Origin: Methylophaga nitratireducenticrescens
GTDB lineage: Bacteria > Pseudomonadota > Gammaproteobacteria > Nitrosococcales > Methylophagaceae
Assembly: GCF_000260985.4 (NCBI RefSeq)
Contig: NC_017857.3
Location: 2,108,001-2,172,000 of the forward strand
DNA: 64,000 nt
Direction: 5' to 3'
Under the pieces are notes generated by a model. That model did no database searches, was not told where the DNA came from, and saw only the letters and a list, made by a program, of their open reading frames with translations. Each line of letters starts with the position of its first letter. Positions within the stretch are counted from its first letter, which is position 1. Below, in pieces: positions 18,153 through 28,232 of this stretch. A program made the position numbers and the translations under genes.

Positions 18153-19051
18153 TGGACAAGTTAGTTGAAATTTTCTGTGACGTCGATGATTTTTGTCGTG
18201 TGTTTATTCCAGAATGGGAAAAAACGCTACTCCAATCGGGGCAACGTCAACGACGACGTCAGGGGCGAATGACGCCAGCGGAGATCATGACCATCATTAT
18301 CGAGTTTCATCGCTCCAACTATCGCAATTTCAAAAGCTTTTATCTGCATCATGTGGCAAGACACCTACGCGATGCCTTCCCCGAACTGCTCAGCTACACC
18401 CGGTTTTTAGAGGTTATGCCAGGCGTACTGGTGCCACTGTGTGCGTACTTCACGCATCTGAAAGGCTCGGCAACGGGGATAGCCTTTGTCGATTCCACCA
18501 GCATCAAGGTTTGCCACAACCTGCGGATCCCTCGCCACAAGGTCTTTGACGGTGTGGCCACCCGGGGCAAGAGCACTATGGGCTGGTTTTACGGCTTTAA
18601 GCTACATCTGCTTATCAATCATCGCGGTGATATTCTGGATACCAAGCTCACACCGGCTAACGTCGATGACCGTGAACCCGTTCCAACAATGGTCAAAGGC
18701 TTGTTCGGTAAGCTCTATGCCGACAAGGGCTATATCAGTCAGGCGCTCTCCGGAAAGCTCTATGACCAGGGCATTGAACTCATCACCAATGTTCGTAAAA
18801 ACATGAAACCGAAGCTATTATCACTCTGGGACAGGATATTACTCAAAAAGCGTTTCATCATTGAAACCATCAACGATCAGTTGAAGAATATCTCTCAAAT
18901 CGAGCATTCCCGGCACAGAAGCCTGCATGGCTTCATGTTGAACCTCATGGGTGGGCTTATCGCCTATTGCCTGAAAGAAGATAAACCCTCCATCATGCTC
19001 TCTGAACAAGATATGAACTCACTTCACAGGCTCGCTTTGACGTCTGCTTAA
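18152..19051 (+). CDS. IS982-family transposase
   Basis: DDE transposase (DDE_Tnp_1-like) of 299 residues, full length for the family and without frameshift, so potentially active. Seen: the N-terminal PAEIMTIIIEFHRSNYRNFKSFY near 42-64, first catalytic Asp in FVDSTSIKVCHN near 112-123, second Asp in LYADKGYIS near 187-195, and catalytic Glu in RFIIETINDQLKN near 234-246. The start codon is partly covered by the upstream hairpin. Confidence 0.95.
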   Translation: MDKLVEIFCDVDDFCRVFIPEWEKTLLQSGQRQRRRQGRMTPAEIMTIIIEFHRSNYRNFKSFYLHHVARHLRDAFPELLSYTRFLEVMPGVLVPLCAYFTHLKGSATGIAFVDSTSIKVCHNLRIPRHKVFDGVATRGKSTMGWFYGFKLHLLINHRGDILDTKLTPANVDDREPVPTMVKGLFGKLYADKGYISQALSGKLYDQGIELITNVRKNMKPKLLSLWDRILLKKRFIIETINDQLKNISQIEHSRHRSLHGFMLNLMGGLIAYCLKEDKPSIMLSEQDMNSLHRLALTSA

Positions 19052-19063
19052 ACCGATCTCAGG

Positions 19064-21601
19064 TTAACTAGCTTTAGCACGTTGATAGTGCTCCAACTCG
19101 TTAAAATTCAGATAACGATAGATTTCATGCGCCATCGGCTGAATACCAGCGACTTTCTCCAGATATTCGGCAACCGTTGGAAGGCGTCCCATACTGGCAA
19201 CCACCGCCGCGAGTTCTGCAGACGATAAATACACCTCGGCCCCATTACCCAGACGATTGGGGAAGTTACGGGTAGAGGTTGAAACCACCGTGGCATTATC
19301 AGCTACCCGTGCCTGGTTACCCATACACAACGAGCAACCCGGAGTTTCAGTGCGGGCACCAACACGACCAAAGATACTGTAAATTCCCTCTTCCGTTAAT
19401 TGATGCTGATCCATTTTGGTCGGTGGAGCAACCCACAGTTTAACAGGCAGATTACCCATTTTTTCCAGCACTTTACCGGCTGCTCGATAGTGACCGATAT
19501 TGGTCATGCAGGAACCGATAAACACCTCATCAATATGAGCACCAGCGACTTCGGATAATGGCTTGATATCATCCGGGTCATTCGGACAAGCCAGTAATGG
19601 CTCTTTGATTTCATTCAAATCAATCTCGATAACGGCAGCATACTCTGCATCAGCATCCGGCTTGAGCAATTGCGGGTCAGCCAGCCAGGCACGCATTGCG
19701 TCAATGCGGCGTTGCAGCGTTCTGGCATCTTCATAGCCTTCAGCAATCATCCATTCCATTAACGAAATATTTGAGGTGAGAAACTCAATAATCGGTTCTC
19801 TATTTAACCTTACCGTACAGCCATTGGCACTGCGTTCAGCAGAGGCATCAGATAATTCAAACGCCTGCTCGACTTTTAAATCAGGTAAACCTTCGATTTC
19901 CAACACGCGGCCATTAAAGATATTTTTCTTACCTTTCTTTTCAACCGTCAGCAACCCTTGCTGAATAGCGGCATAGGGAATGGCATTAACCAGATCACGT
20001 AAAGTAATACCCGGCTGCATTTCGCCTTTAAAACGTACTAATACTGATTCCGGCATATCCAATGGCATTACGCCAAGCGCAGCGGCAAACGCAACTAAAC
20101 CTGACCCAGCAGGGAAACTGATACCAATCGGGAAACGGGTATGTGAATCACCACCGGTACCGACGGTATCCGGCAAAATCATACGGTTTAACCATGAGTG
20201 TATAACGCCGTCACCCGGGCGTAATGACACACCGCCACGGGTACTGATGAATTCAGGTAATTCATGCTGAAGTTTAATATCAACAGGCTTTGGATAAGCT
20301 GCTGTATGACAGAAAGACTGCATCACCAAATCAGAGGAGAAACCGAGACAGGCTAATTCTTTCAGCTCATCACGAGTCATTGCACCCGTCGTATCCTGAG
20401 AACCGACTGTAGTGACTTTTGGTTCACAATAAGCACCTGGGCGTACACCTTCCACACCACAGGCCACACCGACCATCTTCTGCGCCAGCGTAAAGCCTTT
20501 ATCACTATGAACGGGTTCGACCGGACGTTTGAAAACATCTGATGGTGGCATACCCAATGTTTCACGGGCTTTATCGGTTAAACCACGACCTATAATCAAA
20601 GGAATACGACCACCGGCACGCACTTCATCAGCAATAGTGGTAGGCCGTAAAGTGAACTCAGAAACGACTTCACCGGCTTCGTTGTAAATTTTGCCTTCAT
20701 AGGGCTTGATGGTAATCACATCACCCGTTTCAAGCTGATCGACATTACATTCTATTGGCAAGGCACCAGAGTCTTCCGCAGTATTAAAGAAAATAGGCGC
20801 AATGTTGTTACCTAAAATAACGCCGCCCTGACGTTTGTTCGGGACGTAAGCCACATCATGTCCCATATGCCAGAGCACAGAATTGATCGCAGATTTACGT
20901 GAAGATCCGGTACCAACCACATCTCCCACATAAGCTAATGGATGCCCTTTTTCTTTCAGCGTAATAATCTTGTCTAGCGCATCTGGCATTTTACTGACCA
21001 GCATGGCTTTTGCGTGCAATGGAATATCAGGACGGCTCCAGGCTTCTGTCGCTGGCGATAAATCATCGGTGTTAGTTTCACCAGGAACTTTTAATACTGT
21101 AAGCGTAATCTCTTCGGCTAATGGCGGACGGGATAAAAACCATTCGGCTTCCGCCCAAGACTGCAGAATCCGTTTTGCATAAGCATTTGTTTCGGCTTTT
21201 TCCACGACATCATGATAAGCGTCATAAACCATGACGATTTTTGACAGTGCTGTTTCTGCTGCCTCAGCGGTTGCATCATAATCCAGTAATTCGATTAGAG
21301 GTTGGATGTTATATCCCCCCATCATGGTACCAAGCAGTTCAGTCGCATAAACCGGTGTTATCAAATCACATTGTGTTTCCTGTTTGGCAATCGCCGCCAG
21401 AAAGCCCGCTTTAACATAAGCTGACTTATCCACGCCGGGAGGAACGCGGTGAACCAGTAGATCAATCAGTGCTTCTCTATCAGTGTTTTGAGGTTGTGTA
21501 AGTCCTTCAATGATGTCAGATACCTGTTTTGCATCTAACGGCAGAGGCGGTAAACCCTCTGCGGCACGCTCTTCAACATGTGTTTGATATTCTTGCAGCA
21601 C
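19064..21601 (-). CDS. acnB: Bifunctional aconitate hydratase 2 / 2-methylisocitrate dehydratase
   Basis: Aconitase B of the TCA cycle and methylcitrate pathway, a [4Fe-4S] cytosolic enzyme. 845 residues (E. coli 865). Seen: the N-terminal HEAT-like domain (about 1-155), swivel domain with [15 protein letters not shown] near 226-240, and the cluster ligands, one in [12 protein letters not shown] near 693 and two in [12 protein letters not shown] near 754-757. The stop TAA at 19064-19066 is made of the terminal base of the IS plus the duplicated target, so the protein is unchanged by the insertion. Divergent from purB across 138 bp. Confidence 0.96.
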   Translation of the reverse strand: MLQEYQTHVEERAAEGLPPLPLDAKQVSDIIEGLTQPQNTDREALIDLLVHRVPPGVDKSAYVKAGFLAAIAKQETQCDLITPVYATELLGTMMGGYNIQPLIELLDYDATAEAAETALSKIVMVYDAYHDVVEKAETNAYAKRILQSWAEAEWFLSRPPLAEEITLTVLKVPGETNTDDLSPATEAWSRPDIPLHAKAMLVSKMPDALDKIITLKEKGHPLAYVGDVVGTGSSRKSAINSVLWHMGHDVAYVPNKRQGGVILGNNIAPIFFNTAEDSGALPIECNVDQLETGDVITIKPYEGKIYNEAGEVVSEFTLRPTTIADEVRAGGRIPLIIGRGLTDKARETLGMPPSDVFKRPVEPVHSDKGFTLAQKMVGVACGVEGVRPGAYCEPKVTTVGSQDTTGAMTRDELKELACLGFSSDLVMQSFCHTAAYPKPVDIKLQHELPEFISTRGGVSLRPGDGVIHSWLNRMILPDTVGTGGDSHTRFPIGISFPAGSGLVAFAAALGVMPLDMPESVLVRFKGEMQPGITLRDLVNAIPYAAIQQGLLTVEKKGKKNIFNGRVLEIEGLPDLKVEQAFELSDASAERSANGCTVRLNREPIIEFLTSNISLMEWMIAEGYEDARTLQRRIDAMRAWLADPQLLKPDADAEYAAVIEIDLNEIKEPLLACPNDPDDIKPLSEVAGAHIDEVFIGSCMTNIGHYRAAGKVLEKMGNLPVKLWVAPPTKMDQHQLTEEGIYSIFGRVGARTETPGCSLCMGNQARVADNATVVSTSTRNFPNRLGNGAEVYLSSAELAAVVASMGRLPTVAEYLEKVAGIQPMAHEIYRYLNFNELEHYQRAKAS

Positions 21602-21643
21602 GAAAACGCTCCGAAGTTGAAACTAAGATGGCCGTTATTTTAA

Positions 21644-23107
<1,464 letters not shown>

Positions 23108-23614
23108 ATGACTGATAATTCTAACCAGGCCGAAACTAATCAAATCATCGCATTTGATGGAAAACATGAGGCAGCTGCGGCTGTCTTGGCCCTGGTGGAA
23201 ACCGCCCAGCGGGAAATCTGTTTTCTGGGCAGTGATCTGGATATGGTTTTACTTGATAATCCGGCAGTAATCGACTGTTTGAAACAACTTTGCATCAATA
23301 GCCGCCGTACCCAAATAAGAATATTAGTTGATGAAACCCAGAGTAGCATCATGAATTCCCATCGACTGCTACCGTTAATATCTAAACTCACCAGTTCGAT
23401 CAGCGTGCATATTCTCTCGGAAAAACAACAACGACCCAAAAATATAGTGATGTTGGTGGATCATTCCGGCTATTTACGCTGTCTCAACAATCAACGCTAT
23501 CAAGGTCAGGCCAATCTGCATGATCCCTTGACAGTCCGGGAACTCAAACAACAATTTGAAGAATGCTGGAATCACAGCTTTGCAGATGTTGCGACAAGGC
23601 GGTTAAATTTATGA
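23108..23614 (+). CDS. Conserved hypothetical protein, phospholipase D-like fold (possibly DUF7931)
   Basis: A 168-residue cytosolic protein without signal peptide. The pattern AREICFLGSDLDMVLLDNPAV followed by IRILVDE, and the YLRCLNNQ segment, resemble the N-terminal part of phospholipase D-like domains of the DUF7931 type, but the catalytic HxK motif is absent, so it is probably not an active phospholipase. It starts at the base after the purB stop and overlaps the next gene by 4 bp (ATGA). Function unknown. Confidence 0.55.
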   Translation: MTDNSNQAETNQIIAFDGKHEAAAAVLALVETAQREICFLGSDLDMVLLDNPAVIDCLKQLCINSRRTQIRILVDETQSSIMNSHRLLPLISKLTSSISVHILSEKQQRPKNIVMLVDHSGYLRCLNNQRYQGQANLHDPLTVRELKQQFEECWNHSFADVATRRLNL

Positions 23615-24393
23615 AAATTATCTATTCGATACTATTTTTATTATTAGCATTACCTGCAGTTGCTGATCAGATAAGAACCATTGAATTGCAACACCGTCTT
23701 GCGTCCGAAATATTGCCAATGATTGAGCCTATGATAGACAACTACACGACTATTAATGGCCACGATAACCTGTTGATTATCAAAAGTTCGTCGCAAAGTT
23801 TTCAGGAGATCGAACGACTGGCCAAACAGCTGGACAGCAGACAGCAGAGCCTTACCGTCACCGTGCTGCGTGCCCAGCAACAGCTCAATGATGAACAGTA
23901 TGCTGACGATCGATTTAATATCGATTTAGAGAACCCGAAAAATTCATCGGTGGAAATAAATCGCTGGTCCACCAAAGACAGTCGAGAAAGGGATCAGCAA
24001 TATCAGGCAAGGGGTATTGCCGGTCAGCCTATTGATATACAAATGGGCCGTGCTGTCGCTGATAATCAGCAACAGCTTATTTTTTACCCTCATGGTGGTA
24101 TTGCGGTTCAGGAAACGACCCAGTACATTCAACTGGATAATGGCTTTCAGGCAAGAGTGAATATTCTCGGCAATCAACAGGCCCGTGTCGATATCCTGCC
24201 CTTATTCTCTAAGATGCAGCGTAATGGCGATATCTCAACAACCAGCTTACTAACTACTGTCAATGGTCCGCTAAACCAATGGATTTTAATTGGCCAGATT
24301 GGTGAACAACAACGCCAGCAAACTAATACAACAACCTATCGCAGCCATCAGGATGAACAACAATGGCTGTATCTGAAAATCGAACTAAACTGA
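23611..24393 (+). CDS. Exported secretin N-domain-like protein
   Basis: Exported protein of 260 residues. Seen: signal peptide with core ILFLLLALPAVA and cleavage after AVADQ (about residue 18); then RTIELQHRLASEILPMIEPM and NLLIIKSSSQSFQEIERLAKQLD, the typical N1-type fold of type II/III secretin periplasmic domains; a low-complexity Gln/Arg/Asn-rich middle (about 100-160) and a C-terminal beta-rich region. The membrane-channel secretin domain is lacking, so it is not a pore by itself. Start ATG 23611 gives an ATGA overlap with the preceding gene; an in-frame upstream ATG at 23563 would destroy the signal peptide. Confidence 0.6.
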   Translation: MKIIYSILFLLLALPAVADQIRTIELQHRLASEILPMIEPMIDNYTTINGHDNLLIIKSSSQSFQEIERLAKQLDSRQQSLTVTVLRAQQQLNDEQYADDRFNIDLENPKNSSVEINRWSTKDSRERDQQYQARGIAGQPIDIQMGRAVADNQQQLIFYPHGGIAVQETTQYIQLDNGFQARVNILGNQQARVDILPLFSKMQRNGDISTTSLLTTVNGPLNQWILIGQIGEQQRQQTNTTTYRSHQDEQQWLYLKIELN

Positions 24394-24410
24394 GTAGCAT
24401 TCCAAAACTG

Positions 24411-25013
24411 ATGGATATAAAAGAAGCGATTCAAACTCGTCGCTCGGTCAAACACTATGACCCGGCACATCAAATGACTGAAGCAGAAGTGAATGAGTTG
24501 ATGGAACATGCCATCCTGTCACCCACCGCATTTAATATTCAACACTGGCGATTTGTCAGAATACAGGATACTGAAAAGCGTCAGCAGATTTTGGAGGCGG
24601 CCTGGGGGCAGGCCCAGGTGGTAGATTCCTCTTTATTGCTGGTACTCTGTGCCGATTTAAATGCTTGGGAAAAACAGCCTGAACGTTATTGGCAACATGC
24701 ACCACAGGCTGCACAAAATGCCATACTGCCAGCAATCGAAAATTATTATGCCAATCACCATCAAGGTCAGCGTGATGAATGCGTTCGCTCGGCCAGCATT
24801 GCAGCCATGAATATTATGTTGATGGCAAGAGGCATGGGGTATGACACCTGCCCGATGGATGGTTTTGACTTTGATAAAGTCGCTCGCATCATTAACCTGC
24901 CCCATGATCATATTATTGTAATGATGATTACCGTTGGGAAAAAGCTGGAAGATGCGCGCCCCCGAGCAGGGCAATTGCCACTCGAAGAAGTTTATTTTAC
25001 TGATAGTTTTTAA
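24411..25013 (+). CDS. Nitroreductase family protein
   Basis: FMN-dependent NAD(P)H oxidoreductase of the nitroreductase fold, 200 residues from ATG 24411; physiological substrate unknown. Seen: IKEAIQTRRSVKHYDP at the N-terminus (FMN phosphate-binding RRSxRxY motif), SPTAFNIQHWRFV near 38-50, and a C-terminal MDGFDFDKV/VGKKLEDARPR region. Family members usually begin at this Met; however ATG 24363, overlapping the previous gene by 31 bp, has AGGA in position and would add 16 residues, so the true start is open. The gene is convergent with the diguanylate cyclase without any gap. Confidence 0.8.
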   Translation: MDIKEAIQTRRSVKHYDPAHQMTEAEVNELMEHAILSPTAFNIQHWRFVRIQDTEKRQQILEAAWGQAQVVDSSLLLVLCADLNAWEKQPERYWQHAPQAAQNAILPAIENYYANHHQGQRDECVRSASIAAMNIMLMARGMGYDTCPMDGFDFDKVARIINLPHDHIIVMMITVGKKLEDARPRAGQLPLEEVYFTDSF

Positions 25014-26051
25014 TCAGATAATTGGCGGCGGTGCGTCTGAGACATTGTTGCGTCCACTGCGTTTTGCCAGATAAACCGCTCGATCAACACGTTGTAGGAA
25101 ACTATCAACACCTTCACCAGGAACATAACGCGCCACACCAAATGACATGGTGATAGTGCCAAGTGGTTCACGGGTATCCTTGCGTTGAATCCGTTTCCCG
25201 GCAATATCCTGTCGAATACTTTCAGCAAGTTGACGGGCGTTTTGCATGCTGGTGTTGGGTAAAATAACAGCAAACTCTTCACCTCCATAACGAGCGACTA
25301 AATCACGTCCTTTCAGCGATTTCCTCATCAACTCAGCAATCACTCTTAAGACCTGATCACCTACTAACTGCCCATGTTTTTCATTGATAACACTGAACAT
25401 ATCCACATCACAAAAAATCACTGACACATCGATGCCGTTCTGATCAGCATCACGGATCATCTCGCTGATCAACTCATCAAAATGTTTACGATTGGCTAAT
25501 CCAGTCAAACTATCTGTGATTGATTCTCGACGGGAATCGCTTAGTTCTTTTTTCAGTGCAGCAACTTCTACCATTGCACCATTTAACTGCTCGTTGAGTA
25601 ATTCACCCGACGAAACTGCCAGTCGGGTTTCAATAAGCACCTCTTCGATGAGTGTATGCAATTGCTGACGATTTAAATCTGGTTGCAAGCGCGTCAGCAT
25701 ACTTTGTAAATGGCTGTTACTACGATCGGTTGTAGTCACACCGGTATAAATATAGTTCAAAGTCTGTTTGAGAAGACGGGCAAGCTCTTGACGCATTTCA
25801 AACATCGCAGCCCTATCTTTATCATCATCAAAGAATTGTTCATGCAACAAGCGTACTTGCTGTTCAGTTATTTTCCCTGTTAGTTCAATTTCACTGTCTA
25901 CGGCTTCTACCAACGCTAGATTTGTACCGGAAACGTACTCAAACCAAAGCGCATAATTTACTGGTGTGGGAGGAATCTCATATTGTTTCATTTTTGAGAG
26001 CGCTAGTCGCATCCATTCAGCAGTTCGCTCTTCATGTTCACTATGTTTCAT
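25014..26051 (-). CDS. Diguanylate cyclase (GGDEF domain)
   Basis: Makes c-di-GMP from two GTP. 345 residues. An N-terminal helical region (about 1-175, EERTAEWMRLALSKMKQY and EYVSGTNLALVE) resembles the sensor part of many soluble cyclases; no membrane segment. The C-terminal GGDEF domain (about 180-340) has the active-site motif RYGGEEFAVI near 254-263 and DSLTGLANRKHF at its start. The residue expected to be Arg of an RxxD inhibitory site is Lys (KGRD), so product inhibition may be weak. Convergent with the nitroreductase; 24 bp downstream of argG. Confidence 0.9.
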   Translation of the reverse strand: MKHSEHEERTAEWMRLALSKMKQYEIPPTPVNYALWFEYVSGTNLALVEAVDSEIELTGKITEQQVRLLHEQFFDDDKDRAAMFEMRQELARLLKQTLNYIYTGVTTTDRSNSHLQSMLTRLQPDLNRQQLHTLIEEVLIETRLAVSSGELLNEQLNGAMVEVAALKKELSDSRRESITDSLTGLANRKHFDELISEMIRDADQNGIDVSVIFCDVDMFSVINEKHGQLVGDQVLRVIAELMRKSLKGRDLVARYGGEEFAVILPNTSMQNARQLAESIRQDIAGKRIQRKDTREPLGTITMSFGVARYVPGEGVDSFLQRVDRAVYLAKRSGRNNVSDAPPPII

Positions 26052-26075
26052 AAATACTCCGGCAGATCCGTATGC

Positions 26076-27284
26076 CTATTTCTTCTTCCCTGCTATTTTT
26101 AACCTTAGGGCATTTAATTTGATAAAGCCTTCTGCATCTTTCTGATTGTAGGCACCAGCATCATCTTCAAATGTAGCAATAGATTCATCGAACAGACTAT
26201 CGGTGGCTGACTGTCTACCAACAACTATGACGTTACCTTTATAAAGTTTAATTCTGACATCACCGTTCACAGATGTCTGTGATGCATCTATCATTGTCTG
26301 CATCATCAAACGTTCCGGTGCCCACCAGTAACCGTTGTAAATCATGCTGGCATAACGTGGCATCAGTTCATCTTTCAAATGAGCGACTTCACGATCCAGT
26401 GTTAATGACTCAATAGCACGATGGGCTTTAAGCATAACTGTACCGGCTGGTGTTTCATAACAACCTCGGGACTTCATACCGACATAACGGTTTTCAACAA
26501 TATCTAGGCGACCAACACCATTTTCACCGGCAACCTTGTTTAGATAAATCATCACCTGAGCAGGGGTTAAACGTTCGCCATTAATCGCTACAATATCGCC
26601 TTTTTCATAGCTTAGTTCAAGATAAGTGGCTTTATCAGGAGCATTTTCCGGTGACACCGACCAACGCCACATGCTTTCTTCTGCTTCAGCCCATGGATCT
26701 TCAAGAATGCCACCTTCATAAGAAATATGTAACAGATTGGCATCCATCGAATAAGGTGATTTTTTACCCTGTTTCATTTCAACCGGAATACCGTGTTTCT
26801 CGGCGTAATCCAATAGTTTTTGACGGGATAACAAATCCCATTCACGCCACGGAGCAATCACTTTAATATTTGGATTCAGGCCATAAGCGCCCAATTCAAA
26901 ACGTACTTGATCATTGCCTTTACCAGTAGCGCCATGTGAGACAGCTTCTGCACCGGTTTGAGCCGCGATCTCAACCAGACGTTTGGCAATCAAAGGACGG
27001 GCAATTGATGTACCTAAAAGGTATTCACCTTCATAGATGGCATTGGCACGAAACATTGGGAACACATAATCACGAGCAAATTCTTCACGTAAATCTTCAA
27101 TATAAATTTCTTTAATGCCCAGCGATTTTGCTTTTGCTCGTGCCGGCTCAACTTCTTCACCCTGACCCAGATCAGCTGTAAAGGTCACCACTTCACATTG
27201 ATATTTATCCTGCAGCCATTTAAGAATAACGGAAGTATCCAGACCGCCAGAATAGGCAAGAACGACTTTTTTGATGTCAGACAT
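26076..27284 (-). CDS. argG: Argininosuccinate synthase
   Basis: Condenses citrulline and aspartate with ATP in arginine synthesis; cytosolic. 402 residues, the short type I form. Seen: the PP-loop [15 protein letters not shown] near 10-24, [14 protein letters not shown] near 117-130 and [17 protein letters not shown] near 266-282. It lies upstream of the diguanylate cyclase on the same strand, with a 24-bp gap. Confidence 0.96.
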   Translation of the reverse strand: MSDIKKVVLAYSGGLDTSVILKWLQDKYQCEVVTFTADLGQGEEVEPARAKAKSLGIKEIYIEDLREEFARDYVFPMFRANAIYEGEYLLGTSIARPLIAKRLVEIAAQTGAEAVSHGATGKGNDQVRFELGAYGLNPNIKVIAPWREWDLLSRQKLLDYAEKHGIPVEMKQGKKSPYSMDANLLHISYEGGILEDPWAEAEESMWRWSVSPENAPDKATYLELSYEKGDIVAINGERLTPAQVMIYLNKVAGENGVGRLDIVENRYVGMKSRGCYETPAGTVMLKAHRAIESLTLDREVAHLKDELMPRYASMIYNGYWWAPERLMMQTMIDASQTSVNGDVRIKLYKGNVIVVGRQSATDSLFDESIATFEDDAGAYNQKDAEGFIKLNALRLKIAGKKK

Positions 27285-27335
27285 GGGGGGAAGAAATCCT
27301 GTATCGAAGAATGTAAAAAAGAATCTGTTATTGTA

Positions 27336-28121
27336 TCAAAATCCGCGCAAAGCAAGCACTTCTCTTGCAGCCTGCCGTTTATCACCTTTGCAGCTTATTG
27401 TTCGGGGTGCATCAAGAAATTGCAGGGTAAACCCCAAATCACGATAGAGTTTTTTTATTTTATCTGTTGCCTGATTTGACAGCACCACTGGTCCGTCGTG
27501 CTTTGCCAGCCACTCGGCTAATCGGACCTGGTCATCCCAGTCAAACCCCTGCTGGGAATATTGCCGAAATGGCACATCGTAGGGCGGATCAGCATAAATA
27601 AAATCATTCTGTCGAATATCCAGCTGGGCAAAATCCATATTGCTGAATTCCCACTGATTTAATACCGACTGGTAAGGTGCAAAATCGCTTACATAATTGA
27701 TTGTTTTGTAACGGCCAAATGGCACATTGTAACCACCCGTTTTGTTAAAACGACACAGGCCGTTATAACCAGTACGATTAAGATAATAAAATAATTGAGC
27801 ACGTTCAGCGTCTGTATGGGCTGAAATATCATTGAACTGTTTACGGTATTGATAATAGAGCTGCTCATCATTTGCAAGGGGCAAATCAATTGTCAGGCCT
27901 TGCTGCAGTTGTTGATAAAAATTGATTAAAGCCGGATTCAGATCATTTAACAATGCTTTATCGGGATTTAATCCCAACGCTACCGACAAGCCACCACAGA
28001 ACGGCTCGACAAGACGATAATCCGGAAACTGTTTCCATAGTTTCAACAGTCTGGAAATTAACCAGCGTTTGCCACCAGCCCATTTTAGCGGGGGTTTAAG
28101 CAAAGTAGCTTCTCTGGTCAT
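27336..28121 (-). CDS. dam: DNA adenine methylase, Dam type
   Basis: N6-adenine methyltransferase of the alpha (Dam/DpnM) class, expected to methylate GATC and support mismatch repair and replication control. 261 residues. Seen: the AdoMet-binding PPLKWAGGKRWL near 10-21, VEPFCGGLSVALGL near 38-51, and catalytic motif IYADPPYDVPF near 175-185. No restriction endonuclease gene is next to it, so it is an orphan or housekeeping Dam. It lies between argG and the pdh operon, same strand. Confidence 0.9.
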   Translation of the reverse strand: MTREATLLKPPLKWAGGKRWLISRLLKLWKQFPDYRLVEPFCGGLSVALGLNPDKALLNDLNPALINFYQQLQQGLTIDLPLANDEQLYYQYRKQFNDISAHTDAERAQLFYYLNRTGYNGLCRFNKTGGYNVPFGRYKTINYVSDFAPYQSVLNQWEFSNMDFAQLDIRQNDFIYADPPYDVPFRQYSQQGFDWDDQVRLAEWLAKHDGPVVLSNQATDKIKKLYRDLGFTLQFLDAPRTISCKGDKRQAAREVLALRGF

Positions 28122-28194
28122 AGCTAATTTATCACCGGTCGGTTTCGCTGCATGAAAAGCAGTTCATTACTGATTGCTAAAGTGAGGTTATTTA

Positions 28195-28222
28195 TCCGTT
28201 CGAGACAAAAGTCTCGAACGGA
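28195..28222 (-). terminator. Strong hairpin downstream of lpdA
   Basis: Perfect 12-bp inverted repeat TCCGTTCGAGAC / GTCTCGAACGGA with a 4-base loop, 10 bp beyond the lpdA stop. In the lpdA direction it is followed by AT-rich sequence but not a T run, so it may terminate weakly or protect the mRNA 3' end instead. Confidence 0.55.
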
Positions 28223-28232
28223 TTGCCTGTTT

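Larger units (their letters stand above)
18061..19064 (+). mobile_element. Complete IS982-family insertion sequence
   Basis: A 1004-bp element carrying one transposase gene, a normal size for IS982. Imperfect terminal inverted repeats begin ACCTGA at both ends: 14 of the first 18 bases match, including TCGG and TAAG. It is flanked by a 6-bp direct repeat TAACTA at 18055-18060 and 19065-19070, consistent with target duplication and recent insertion. Inserted between hflD and acnB, exactly at the acnB stop codon, whose last base the IS end supplies. Confidence 0.92.

Noticed and set aside
27336-28121. Dam gene as part of a restriction-modification system
   Set aside because: No endonuclease or specificity gene lies nearby; neighbours are housekeeping genes.
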